The position numbers and the translations under genes were made by a program. Below are positions 1 to 10,660 of a stretch of DNA of 64,000 nucleotides, piece by piece. Source of the stretch: Carallia brachiata (taxonomy: Eukaryota; Streptophyta; Magnoliopsida; Malpighiales; Rhizophoraceae); NCBI GenBank assembly GCA_021464245.1, contig JADCRB010000016.1:6914461-6978460 (forward strand), given 5' to 3'. Positions within the stretch are counted from its first letter, which is position 1. Each line of letters begins with the position of its first letter. A model generated the notes under the pieces. The model searched no databases. It was given only the letters and a program-made list of their open reading frames with translations, and was not told where the DNA came from.

Positions 1-171
1 ATTCCTGCCGAGAATATGGAAAAACCAATAATTTGTGACCGACTATAAGGGAAAACATAGGCAGATGAAAAGTTTTGAACGTAGAGTGGACATAGATGAT
101 GTAGCATGGAAAGCCTCAGATGTTTTTTTTTTTTTTTTGAATTTTCCCACTAAAACAGACATTTTTTTGCA

Positions 172-417
172 TTAAAGATGATATGAGTATACAACAAAAA
201 TGATAGTAATTTGTAATAGGACTGTTAAAATAGTTAAAATATTGTTTTTCTTCTCCAGCTTCTTCAATCGACTTCTCAGCCGCTCATGACTTTCAGGGTT
301 TGACTCACTGCTTCCCTCATTGCTAATTTCACTTGTGGCAGTACAAGTAGTGGCGGAGGTACCGCGAAAAGACACAGTATGTGGTGCCCTTGTAATTTGT
401 TGGGCCTTTTTTTCCAT
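172..417 (-). CDS. Small tail-anchored protein, hypothetical (81 aa)
   Basis: I do not recognise a named family. The 81-residue frame has a Ser/Thr-rich, probably disordered N-terminal half (about residues 10-42). A charged, coiled-coil-like stretch follows (about 43-58, with RLRSRLKKLEKKNN), and then one hydrophobic segment (about 59-78) ending in SYHL at the C-terminus. That order, cytosolic coil then C-terminal membrane anchor, is typical of tail-anchored proteins, so a membrane location is inferred. A TATATC-like element lies about 30 bp upstream of the ATG on the minus strand. A copia LTR begins only 67 bp upstream of the start, so the native promoter may be cut or replaced. It could be a chance open frame, but the composition looks protein-like. 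Confidence 0.42.
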   Translation of the reverse strand: MEKKAQQITRAPHTVSFRGTSATTCTATSEISNEGSSESNPESHERLRSRLKKLEKKNNILTILTVLLQITIIFVVYSYHL

Positions 418-483
418 GCTGAGAACCCAAAGAAACAGAGAGGGAAATGATATATAGAATGTGTTGGCAAAAAAAAAAAAGAA

Positions 484-694
484 TGTGTTTAAATTAATTC
501 AGATTTGAGATTTAATTATTTTTTAAATAGAAGTTAAATTGTTTAGTATATTTTCAATAATTTGGTAGAATTAGAAGTGTACTATTTGCTAGTATATAAG
601 AACGTGAGATCTATGTTAGTGTGTGTGATTTTTATATTATTGTGCGACGTTATTCAGTTTAATTATGTAAAGTTCAGTAAATTAAACTCTAACA
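484..694 (+). repeat. 5' LTR of copia element A
   Basis: It matches 7027-7238 over its whole length, including a shared segment with TATATAAGAACGTGAGA (near 592 and 7136), which looks like the promoter core. It starts with TG, ends with CA, and is followed directly by a primer binding site. Confidence 0.75.
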
Positions 695-695
695 G

Positions 696-707
696 TGGTA
701 TCATAAC
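696..707 (+). other. Primer binding site of copia element A
   Basis: TGGTATCATAAC one base after the LTR end resembles the plant copia consensus TGGTATCAGAGC, which pairs with the 3' end of initiator tRNA-Met. Confidence 0.7.
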
Positions 708-1061
708 TCGTTCAATTGAGAATCAAGATAGACAAGTTACCGCCCCTAAATTGGATCCAGTTGATCAAAAACAAGGGTCGATCCTAGAATTGTGTTGAGT
801 TAGTTACGTGGACAGTCACCACCATAGATATCTGAGCTAATGTTTGATCTGTACAAAGAAAAAGAAGTTGCCAAAGCATTGCCGGACCATCGCCAAACCT
901 CCACGTGGCATTGCACCAATAGCTGTTTGCTACTGGAAGCTAGCCCCCAAACCACTAGACACTGATCTTCCCTTTTTTGACTACCACGCACCCAAAATCC
1001 CACTGGAAAGCTAGAGATCTAAAGAAAACAGAAATTTCCTCCCTCTATCTCGCACGCTGGT

Positions 1062-1263
1062 TTCGCCGTCTCCAGTTACTATCGAACCTCAAAAGCCCTT
1101 GATTTGGACTCACCGGTCCCTGTTCTATCTTCCCTAGCCTTGAATACCTCTCAACCACGCCGTTCGCCTTCTCCAGTCACTGTCGAAGCTCAAAAGCCCT
1201 AGATTTGGACTCGTCGGTCACCAATCTATCTTCCCTAGCCTTGAATACCCCTCAACCACGCCG
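1062..1263 (+). repeat. Two-copy tandem repeat, 101-bp unit
   Basis: Unit 1 (1062-1162) and unit 2 (1163-1263) both begin TTCGCC and end CTCAACCACGCCG, with only scattered differences. The repeat lies in the leader of copia element A, between the primer site and gag. It contains the pair CTCAAAAGCCCT(T/A)GATTTGG and has no coding signal that I can defend. Confidence 0.8.
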
Positions 1264-1519
1264 GAATCCGACCAAAACTGTTTCCCATCGAATCTCCCAC
1301 CGTCATAGTCAAGTCACTAGTCACCATTTCTTTCGTATCTAAGCATGCCACTACTATTTCTTCACCATCTCCTCAATTTCTTCATTTCAGGCAGGAATTA
1401 GGTTGCCATCCATTGTTAGTTGTTGTTGTGAACTTTGGGAGTTAGTGCTTTTCGAAGAAGAAGAAAAAAAAAAAGGGAAAAAAAAGGAAGGGGCTAGATC
1501 TAGAAAACAAAATCATGCA

Positions 1520-2470
1520 CGATGAATTTGAACATGAACGACACAATTCTAGTTTCAGTTCTCATTTTTGATGGAAGAATTTATAATCGATGCTAAATGC
1601 AAATAAAAGTCCGGTTGATTAAAATGAATTACTTAGTGTTGTAGAGAATGGATTTGAAGTGCTTACTACAAGTATAGAAGAATGCCTACCGAGAAGTGCG
1701 AAAAAAAAAGAAGGTAAAAAGACATTTTGATTCATTTATCAAGCAATCAACGATGAGATTTTTGTGAAGATTGCAAAAGCAACTTCGTCAAAGCAAGCAT
1801 AATATATTTCAGCTACATCTTTCTAAAGTGCGGACAAAGTTAAAAGATGAAACTTCAAACCTTATGGCATCAACTTTGAGCTTTTGCATATGGAAGCCCC
1901 AAAAACAGTTTCGGTTTATATAAGTAGAGTTGTCATCCTGATGAAACAAATGAGATTTTATGGAGAGTAGATTAATGAGCAAGTTAAAGTTGAGAAAATT
2001 TTGCGGGCACTCACATTGCGATATGAGCATATCGTAGTTGCAATTGAAGAAGCATATGATTTGTTCTAGATATCAGTTGATGCATTAATGGATACGTCAC
2101 AATCTCATAAACAATGCATAGATGAGAAGTGCATTGATAAGCCAGTAAAGCAAGCACTCCAAAGTCAAGCCACTACCAAAGGCGAGCAGAGTGATTAATC
2201 ACAGTAGAAGTAGAGTTCTTCTTATAGAAGAGAACGAGGATGTAGTGGTTACTACCATAATCGAGATAGAGGAGGTCGCTAAAACAATTATGGAGGTGGA
2301 GGCAATTGAAACAATGACCAAAGGAATTCAGACTAGACATACAGAGGGTGAGGTCGTGGTTAAGGCACAAAAAGATATGAAAAATCTAATGTTGAGCATT
2401 ACTAATGCCACAAGCATGGCCATTATGCTAATGAGTGCAGGTCAAAGGAAAATAACTAGATAACTCACTA
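1520..2470 (+). pseudogene. Copia A gag remnant
   Basis: The broken frames read like copia Gag (UBN2 type). About 1980-2090 resembles the 'EKILRALTLRYEHIVVAIEE' block. A zinc-knuckle core, CHKHGHYANEC, sits at about 2410-2442, but the first two knuckle cysteine positions are lost and a stop codon falls inside the motif. Several further stops and frameshifts are present. An intact Gag would form the retrotransposon particle. Confidence 0.65.
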
Positions 2471-3129
2471 TGCACGACAGAAAGACGATAAAGATGCAAA
2501 TTAAACTCTCATGATGGTTACCGCAACTATTGAAATGCAAAATTACAATACATGTTTCATAGACACAAATTTACCAATCATTTGCGTGGAAAGGAGGAGC
2601 TTGTTGTTAATCTTAATGAATAAATCTACTTCACGGTCAATTTTATTGATGATAGCAGTGTTCCAGTAATGGGAAAAAGGGTGAATTCTCATCAAGTTGA
2701 ACAATAGGTATCATAATTACATCTCAAATGTGCTCTGCATACTAGATATGAAGAGCAACATACTCAGTTTGAGCTAATTGCTTGCAAAGGGGTACAACAT
2801 ACAATTACATAATAACTGTCTCTCAATTATTAATGGTAGAGGTACACTTGTTCTCAAATCCCCTTTAATGAAAAACTAAACATTTCGAGTTAATAATGGT
2901 ACTAATGTTTACACTTATCTAAGTGCTGTTGTGAAAGGTGAGTTTCGGTTGTGGCAACTTTGTTTTAGTCATCCAAAGTTTTGCAGTTTAAATCTACTTG
3001 CACAAGAAAATATGGTGACAAGTTTGCCCAAGATAAATAATCTTAATCAAATTTGTGAGGCTTGTGTTCTTGTAAAACAGAGCAGATTATTGTTCGTGGC
3101 AAGTAGAATTTGGTGTGTAAGGCAACCAC

Positions 3130-3890
3130 TCTAACTTATTGACTCTAATGTTTGTGGCTCAAAGAGTGTTCCATCAATTGGGAATAAATAGGTATTTTCT
3201 CACTTTTATTGATGATTTTTTAAGGAAAATTTGAGTTTATTGCATGCAAATGAAGTTTAAAGTATTTGATTGTTTTAAGAAGTTTAAGACACATGTTGAG
3301 AGGCAGAGTGGAGTGGGTATTATATAAAGATTTTGAAAACTGATTGGTGGGGGTAAATATATTTCTAATGAGTTCAAAGAATAATGTTAAGCACAGGAAA
3401 TAAAGGATGAAGTTATGATTCCCTACACACCACATCATAATGGAGTTGTTGAAAGAAAGAACATAATGATTATGAATATGGCTAGAAGTTTATTAAAGGC
3501 TAAAGGAGTGCCCAATCCCTTTTGGATAGAAATTGTTTTGTGTTCTGTTTATTTGTTGAACAGGTCAACAACAAATATTGAAAATGTCACTCCTAAAAAA
3601 GCACGGACCAGTTTCAAACCTAATTTCGGGCATTTGAAGGTGTTTGGTTCTATTTTTTATACTCACCTTCTAGCAGAGAGAAGAACGAAGCTAGATAATT
3701 AAGGAGTGAAGACAATTTTTTTGGCTATATAAAAGGAGGATATAAGTTCTTCAATCGTATGACAAAGAATGTGACTGCAAGAAGATATGTGACTTTTGCA
3801 GAAGATGAAGAATGCAAATTTGATGCTAATGAGTACAATGATTGTTATAGACGTCTTATTGCTATTTTGGGAGAATAAGAGTCTCATGCT
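3130..3890 (+). pseudogene. Copia A integrase remnant
   Basis: The best-preserved part (3415-3702) is the C-terminal half of a copia integrase, with PHHNGVVERKN carrying the catalytic-core glutamate, then SLLKAKGVPNPFW and YLLNRSTT, and the GHLKVFGSIFY block of the GKGY-side region. The upstream catalytic aspartates lie in frames broken by stops. The enzyme would join element cDNA to host DNA; this copy cannot. Confidence 0.75.
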
Positions 3891-4199
3891 GCTGTCCCTA
3901 ATGCAAATAGGAAAGTTGTCCCATTTCTTGTTCAGAATCTAACGCCAACCTCCCCAAGGAAATCAAAGGCCCAAAAAATTGTTAATAGTTAGTTAGAATG
4001 CAAGATTATGAGGTTATCCTAATAATGTTATTAATGATGATGGAGATATGATGCATTTTCTAATGTTTGTAAATTATGAACTTGTATCATTTGATGAAGC
4101 GATTGAAGACAATAAATGAGTGAATGCAATGAATAAAAAAAAATCAAGGCGATTGTAAAGAATAATATTTAGGAGCATACTATTATCCCACAAGGTCAC

Positions 4200-5441
4200 A
4201 TAGCTATTGATGTGAAGTGAGTTTTTAAGACTAAGAGGGTCAAATGGAAAAGTTGAGAAGTATAAAGCAAGATTAGTAGTGAAAGGATTTGTACAACATT
4301 TTGGCTATGACTACCATTAAGTAATCTTCTCTTTTATAGAAACTGTCAAACTTATAATTACTTTGGTTGCTTAGAACTGTTGGAGAATTCATCAAATGGA
4401 TGTAAAATCAACTTTTCTCAATAGTTCTCTTGTAGAGGAAGTTTTTGTGAAGCAATCACTGAGTTTTGTAAAGAAAAGAAGTAAAGAGAAGGTTTATTTG
4501 TTGAAGAAAGTACTATATGGCTTGAATCAAGCATTTAGGGCCTAGAATAAGTGCATTGATTCTTTCTTCTTTGATGCTAATTTTTAGAAGTATCTGTTTG
4601 AGTATGCCTTATATGTGAAAATTAATAGCGATGGTGATATCTTATTAGTGTATCTATATGTTGCTGACTTGATCTTTACAAGCGATAATCCCAGAATAAT
4701 TGAAGACTTTAAAAACTCTATAATGTTTGAATTCGATATGACTGATTTGGGTCTAATGTCATATTTTTTTGGCATTAAAGTGATTCAAAGAGGTGATGGA
4801 ATCTTTATTTGTTAGAAGAGCTATGCTACAAAATTTTTGAAGTAGTTTCAAATGCATGATTGCAATCTTGTTAGAACTCATGTTGAGGTTGGCACGAAAT
4901 GTCAAAGAAGGATATTAAAACACCTGTTGATTCTACGGGCTTTAAGTAGATTGTTGGAAATTTGAGATATCTAACATGTACGAGGCTTGACATATGTTAT
5001 GGTGTTGGTTTGATTAGCTAGTTTCTAGAGTTCCTATCAAATCTCATATACAGGTTGTTAAGAGGATTATGCAGTACATTAAAAGGACCTTCGATTATAG
5101 CCTGCTTTATTCTTCATATAAGACTTGTGCTCTTATAAGATATTCTAACAGTGATTGTGGTGTTGATGTTAATGATCATAGAAGTAATTCTGGTTATTGT
5201 TTCAACTTTGGAATAATCGCTTGTACGTGGTAGTCAAAAAAATAATCTATTGTTTCATTTTTGTTTCACTTGATCGTATAAATGCAACTTCTAGTGCTTG
5301 TTAAGCAGTTTGGTTAAGTAATTTGTTGAGTAAAATTCATATTTTAGTTGAAGGTTTTACGAAAATACTTGTTCATAATGTTTCCACTATTAATTTGGCA
5401 AGAATCTAATGACTCATGTAATGAGTAAGCATATTGATAAT
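4200..5441 (+). pseudogene. Copia A reverse transcriptase and 5' part of RNase H
   Basis: Recognisable copia RT blocks are MDVKSTFLNSSL (near 4396), YLLKKVLYGLNQA (near 4495) and the catalytic block near 4650. There the usual YVDD reads YVAD, so one metal-binding aspartate is lost. TDLGLMSYFFGI (near 4741) and RNase H traces (near 5160-5440, ending in SKHID) follow. Stops occur at several points. The frame ends where a 1.4-kb insertion begins, and the RNase H tail resumes at 6848. Confidence 0.75.
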
Positions 5442-6847
5442 TGGTAGGCGCAATATTTATATAGGAATTATGTATAATTTTATGTTTAATTTGATATTTA
5501 TCTATGCAAATATTGTGTTTATTGGCAGATTTTATTTCTATTTGATATTTTATATTTTGTAGGTCAAATGGATGAAAAAAGAGGTAATCTGACGTCGGTT
5601 TAGTCCTATTCAGGCAACTTTCCATCTTTGCGCATTGTTTAGTTTTTTTGTCACAAATTCTTTTGTACATATCAGTCAGAATTACATGATTTTTAAGTGA
5701 AATTAAAGTTAATAGATAGGGTTACAACTTTACTGTTTTGAATAAATTCAGATTCTATATGAAAGAGGGTCAAAATTAAGTCGAAAATTGAAGGGGCAAA
5801 ACTGTCCATAATTTTTGAATCCTTAATTCACTCCAACTTAAATTTTTAGGTCTTTTACCTACAATTCTTTCAAGGTTATATACAGAAAACGTAGGCAGAA
5901 GTTAGAGGTTCTTTTGAAGTCTTCTACACATTCTATAGAGCAAAACAAAGCAGAAAGAAGGACAAAAAGAGAGAGAAAGCGGAAGAGAATTGAAGATTGC
6001 GACTAGAGTTTCGGATTTCTGGACATCTAAACAGAGTTTTTCTTGTCTCTTCATGTACTTTTAACTTCGTCTATATTTTTAACTTCTATTATTTTTGTTT
6101 TTAGTATGAATAACTAAACCTCAAGCTTGGGTAAAAAATGTAACCTAACTTAGGAGGTTAAATTATTTAATTTTCATGAATGGTTTCTTATTTCTAGATT
6201 AATATTATTATTTGTTGAAGAATTGAATTTGATTTATCTAACTTGAGTTAATTGATGTTTTTATGACTAACTACCATAAAAGTAAATTCTTAGATTGTGT
6301 CAAAATTTTGGGAGATGAGATATTAACTGTGCAATAGGTAAATAAACGAACAAATTTTGATATTGGGAGATAAGAGATTTGTATGACGCAAATGAGTTTT
6401 TTAATCTTAATGGGTTAATCTATTTTCGTGTGCTTTTAGGAGAAGATCACGAATAGGTTAGGTATGCCTTAGTTACTCGAGAGATAGCAAAAGCTATTGT
6501 AGTAGGAACGACGTTCAAATTACCAAATTTATGAAATACTAAGGTAGTTTACCCTCTATTTGGTAAAATTTTGAGCCATAGTCTCTTCTCAATTTTAGAA
6601 AACCTTAATTTTAATTTTACTTTCTTGTTATTAATTAATCTAATTTTGTTAGTTGGTTTTAATTAATTTTCAATTTCAATTAAGTTTTAGTTTCAAATAA
6701 TTAGTTTAATTTTTATTTTAAGTTTAGTTTAGTTTAGTTAATTGTACAAATCTTAATTAATTCTATTCTTTGTGAATTCATTACTTAGAATACTTGCAAG
6801 ATTATTATTACTACGATTAGCCTTGTAAACTTGTAGGATTCGCACGA
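5442..6847 (+). mobile_element. Insertion in copia A RNase H, probably a solo LTR
   Basis: RNase H coding similarity stops just before 5442 (SKHID) and resumes just after 6847 (TRFHF, then KRRIELACCNSEDQV), so the 1406 bp between are an insertion. ATAAT (5437-5441) and CTAAT (6848-6852) are a near-perfect 5-bp target duplication. The insert is non-coding. It has a TATA-like TATATACAG at about 5876, followed by a purine-rich leader-like stretch. It begins TGG but ends CGA rather than CA, so the exact right edge or the LTR call could be wrong. Confidence 0.55.
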
Positions 6848-7010
6848 CTAATACTCGTTTTCATTTTTCGAGTGATCAAGTTGATAAAAGGAGGATTGAA
6901 TTAGCATGTTGCAACTCTGAAGATCAAGTTTGTTGATATTTCTCACAAAGTTGTTAAATTATGAATCGTTTGTGAAGCTGAAGCAGATGTTTGGAATGTG
7001 AGTATCACCA
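6848..7010 (+). pseudogene. Copia A RNase H C-terminal remnant
   Basis: Codons from about 6849 read TRFHF, and then RRIELACCNSEDQV near 6892, which is the end of copia RNase H. A stop follows within the next block. This piece belongs with the RNase H remnant that ends at 5441. Confidence 0.6.
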
Positions 7011-7026
7011 AATCAAGATTAGGGAA

Positions 7027-7238
7027 TATTGAAGTTAATCCAAATTTAGGAGTTAAATATTGTTTGAGTAAAAATTAAATTGTTTAGTTATGTTTTCAAT
7101 AGTTAGGTAGAATTATGTATTTATTATTTACTACTATATAAGAACGTGAGAACTATATTAGTGTGTATACTTATCATATTATTACATAGTTTTATTAAGT
7201 TTTATAAAGTAAAATTCAGTTAATTAAAAATTCTAAGA
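7027..7238 (+). repeat. 3' LTR of copia element A
   Basis: Homologous to 484-694 from its start to its end, with the same TATATAAGAACGTGAGA segment. The first base is T followed by A (TA instead of TG), and the end reads CTAAGA instead of CTAACA, so both termini have drifted. Confidence 0.7.
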
Positions 7239-7408
7239 GTATGGTCCACACATCATCATCATTAAATGTGAACGTGTTTGTGAAAAAAATAAATCTTAAG
7301 GGGGAGTTGAGAATGAAGCATGAGACGTGGAAGAGATTTGCAACCTTTTATAAGACAAAAGTGAGGGATTCAACTCCAACCTAACAAAAATGTAGTTATG
7401 GTCCGTTA

Positions 7409-7640
7409 ATTATAGGATATTAATATATGTCCTGAATTTTCATATTCTGATTAGTATTCCGATTAAAAATAAGATTGATAATTTTAAAATAAGACTGGTA
7501 GTTTTTAAAATTCAAAAATAATAGTTATTAATTTCTGTTTTAAAAATTATCAGTTTTATTTCAAAATTTTTAATTTTAATTTTAATTAAAATATTCATCA
7601 AAATACTAAAATTCAGTATACCAATATTTTCTCTTAATTA
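7409..7640 (-). repeat. AT-rich dispersed repeat, inverted copy of 15400-15600
   Basis: The block with GTCCTGAATTTTCATATTC, then CTGATTAGTATTCCGA, then alternating AAACTGATAATTTTT-like monomers, matches the reverse complement of 15400-15600. There is no coding content. The low-complexity composition limits certainty; a short non-autonomous transposon is the likely nature. Confidence 0.45.
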
Positions 7641-7923
7641 TATTGTTCAACACAGTCGATAAACCTTTTAACTCCAAATCAAAACCTCGTTCGAATGAAC
7701 ATAAAAGAGACTCCTAAAAAATAAAGTTGGATCATGTTGGTGCTGGTGCCGACCTTTCTCCCCATCCCAAATAAAATAGTTAAAATAAAATAAAATAAAA
7801 GGGCAGACGAAAAGAATCGAATCTCACAAGTAAAAGCGAGGTGGTGTTGTTGGTGCCGTCGCATGCACACAGAGAACCACCCAAAATCAAACCAAAGAGA
7901 ACCAGACAAAAAGAATCACTCAC

Positions 7924-8180
7924 CGCCACATCCACGTGGGTTGGGTGCGTACCGCGTTGCGTGCACAACGTTGGCAGGCTGGCATCTGCTGCCAGCAGTA
8001 GTAGGTCCGTGTGTCACGTGCCAAAGTCTTGTGTTGTCGTTGGTGCCGAGTACTGAACCGACTTCTTTCAGCATGGTCTCCGCCACATCCACGTGAATTG
8101 GGCGTGTACTGCGCAGTGCGCACAACGTTGGCTTGCTGGCATCTGCTATCATAGGTATGTGTGTCATGTGCCAAACTCTT
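7924..8180 (+). repeat. Two-copy tandem repeat, 157-bp period, GC-rich
   Basis: Copy 1 (7924-8030) and copy 2 (8081-8180) share CGCCACATCCACGTG, GCACAACGTTGGC, GCTGGCATCTGCT and GTGTGTCA(C/T)GTGCCAAA. About 50 bp separate the copies. Each carries a CACGTG-type G-box core. Several open frames cross it, but they are by-products of GC-rich DNA. Confidence 0.8.
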
Positions 8181-8301
8181 CAAATTTATTAAAATATTTA
8201 ATTAAATATAAAATAATATTTACTAGTAGTTCGTGTTTTTTTTATTCATTAATTATATAGGGTTTGTCTTTTTGGTTCTTGGTAATTCTTTGAAACTTTT
8301 A

Positions 8302-8783
8302 CGCTGTATTTGGATAAAATTCTTGATAGAGAGGAAAATGAGGGAGATGAAAGTGAAGGGGAGGATCATTAGAGGAATAGAATATCTTCTTTCATCTCTT
8401 GTGTTTGGAAAGATGTGATGAGAGGGAGGAAAATTATAAATTCTTTTATTTGAAAAATGGTGGAAAGTGAGAGAGAGAAATATAAATGTGTTGAAATAAC
8501 AATTTTATTTTTTATAATAAATTCTATTAAAATATTTTATTTAGGTAAAATTGTAATTTTAAAATTATATAAAGGTAATTGAGTCATTTAATAAATTTAG
8601 TAGGAGAACTAACAACTTTCCTCTTATTTTTGAGATGATTGGTTTTGATGGGGTAGGGAGAATTAGGGGAATTAGAAACTTTTTTCTCTCACACTTTTCA
8701 AATATTTTCTAAACACAATAATTTACTTTAATTCTCTCACTTTCCTCAACCTCTCCCCACTTTCCCCCCTCCCAAACACAGTG
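8302..8783 (+). mobile_element. hAT-like MITE
   Basis: The left end CGCTGTATTTGG and the inverted right end CACTGTGTTTGG form imperfect terminal inverted repeats. Subterminal purine-rich (left) and pyrimidine-rich (right) stretches also pair with each other. The 482-bp body is non-coding and AT-rich. A clean 8-bp target duplication is not visible. Confidence 0.6.
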
Positions 8784-9780
8784 TTAGCCAACGATTGAGA
8801 AAGGAATGAAGTGGGGATATAGACAAAAATTCGACCGAGTGTAAGCGTGTCGAATTGCTCTGCGTGTTATGTGACAAAAGCCACCCCCGACACTCACCGT
8901 TATTATTGATTAATGAAAAAATTGATTCATTTAGTTTGGATGAATAACAGTTACTTACTTATTATTATTAAAAATTATCAATAATTAATATCATTTTAAA
9001 TAAGTGAAAAAATGCGAAAACAAAAGAAAGCAAAGACGATCACAGGTAAACGTGGAGATATAAACGCGTAGAGCCAAATCAAATTTGAATATATTAAAGC
9101 TTGTTTGATTTGGCTAACGAGCTGAGTTGAGTCATGTTTATTTTTATGTTGAATTTGAAGCTTTTCATAAATATAGGGTTTAACTTCATAGTCTTAAAAA
9201 ATATTTGACATTATGAGGATTTATGTTATAAATAGAATTAAATTTATAAAATTAATTATTTAAATAAAACTAAACAATTAAAAATAAGGGTATTTTAATG
9301 TCCAGTCATAATAAAATTTTTGGCACACAGGTTGCTCTCATATTTGTGTGTGCTGAAAAGAGTCAAATGTGTACAATTTCATTCTTATTTAAAAATAAAA
9401 AAATGTTTTTATGATTGAAATAATCTTACCACAAACATAATACATACTAAACAATTTTTTTAATGATTTTAAGAGGAATCTCAAATGATTTTTCAATAAG
9501 AATTTTAAGTGAGTTGTTCATGAATTTAAATGAGTCTAACCTGCTCTTATTCAAGCATTGATTTATTAATTAAAGATATTTAGTATCAAGTTTAGAACGA
9601 GTTTTTATCGATTCAAACCATCGAATTTTTAGCAAAAGTATTATTTTCCTTACACCCTTGCTAGAAGGAGGCGAAATAGGTAATTAATTCGGTAATTGAT
9701 GTGTGTTAAGAGAGGCGCGAAGTGTAGAAGAAGGGACAAAGATTTGTAAGTGTAAATTAATTTGGTATTTAAAGCCTCTG
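8784..9780. other. AT-rich intergenic stretch, nothing recognised
   Basis: I see no conserved coding blocks, terminal repeats or RNA genes here. Short palindromic AT-rich runs are the only structure. Confidence 0.5.
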
Positions 9781-9884
9781 TTTAGAAGGGGACAAGGCGA
9801 CAAGCTATAGCCATTCTTTTCTTTGTTATTTCTTTCTTCTTGTCCCTTGTTTTTTCTTTTTGCCCGTTTTGTCCTTGTTTCGCC

Positions 9885-10021
9885 TCTTCTTCTTCTTCTT
9901 CTTCTTCGAGCTGTCTTGGGAGTTGGAGGATGTATTGATTTTCCTATTCGCCACAGGTGACTTTAATTTCTTCTTCTTCTTCTTAGTTTTTCTTTCATAT
10001 ATATATATATATATATATATA
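9885..10021 (+). repeat. TTC and TA microsatellites in a possible 5' leader
   Basis: (TTC)n runs at about 9886-9907 and 9970-9985 and a (TA)n run at about 9999-10021 flank CGCCACAG|GTGACT at about 9950, which fits a splice donor. A pyrimidine-rich leader followed by an intron ending ATTACAG at 10177 would be a normal plant 5' UTR for the PIP5K-like gene. This is inference only. Confidence 0.4.
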
Positions 10022-10660
10022 ATTATTGGTGCTATGGCATACGTATGTATGGGAAAATTTTGACGGGTGAAAGATGAAGGACTTTGATTGATTAGACTAG
10101 AACTCTCCTTATTCCTTTCCTTTGTATTAATTAACATAACATGGTTAACTAAACTGAATTACAATGTGGAATTACAGGGAACCGCAAATGGTGGTGTTAG
10201 GTCGATTACTTGGACTGTAAGACATTTTAAAGTATTTGCCCCACTTTTGATGATAGTGGAAGAAGTTCGTTATCTTATATAGTTCATTCAATTCGGAGGA
10301 GAGGCAGTGTTTCAAGACCAGGTATCATGCGCAGTCTTTCTGAGAAAATATGTCCACCGGCGAAGATAGGAGCATTCCTCATCCTGCTCAAGAAAACCTG
10401 TGCCATGAACCATCAGACGAGCCAGTTAGACATGCCGAACCACCGCACAGAACTAAACAGAGAAATAAATTTCCTGTGAAAATAGCAAGGTGGAGGTCCG
10501 TAGACATCTTTAAAGGCCGTAGAGGCTACTATCTAATGCTCAGTTTGCAGTTGGGTATAAGGTAAGTGGATAAGAACCTCAAAGTTTCCTCCTCCTATCA
10601 TCTCCTCCTGCGTCCCTTAAAAAAACATATGTGTTTCTTTTGGAGGTTTCTGGAGAATTT

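Larger units (their letters stand above)
484..7238 (+). mobile_element. Ty1/copia retrotransposon A, decayed, with nested insertion
   Basis: Two similar repeats of about 211 bp (484-694 and 7027-7238) bound the element. A tRNA-Met type primer site follows the left one and a purine-rich stretch (about 7017-7025) precedes the right one. Between them, in copia order, are remnants of gag, integrase, reverse transcriptase and RNase H, all with stops and frameshifts. A 1.4-kb solo-LTR-like insertion interrupts the RNase H. The element cannot move on its own. No clear 5-bp target duplication is visible at its outer ends. Confidence 0.8.

Noticed and set aside
7298..7306. AAGGGGGAG as the polypurine tract of copia A
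   Set aside because: It lies 60 bp beyond the 3' LTR, not before it. It may be a trace of another, older copia element, but no matching LTR is seen.
7916..8183. Overlapping frames of 62-87 residues on both strands
   Set aside because: They follow the GC-rich tandem repeat and repeat with it; there is no protein-like motif.
9826..10137. Lys-rich 103-residue minus frame
   Set aside because: Product of TTC and TA microsatellites, with no conserved motif.
10350..10565. 71-residue frame as an independent gene
   Set aside because: Its end, YYLMLSLQLGIR, is the PIP5K linker and splices into 13518. It is part of the kinase gene.
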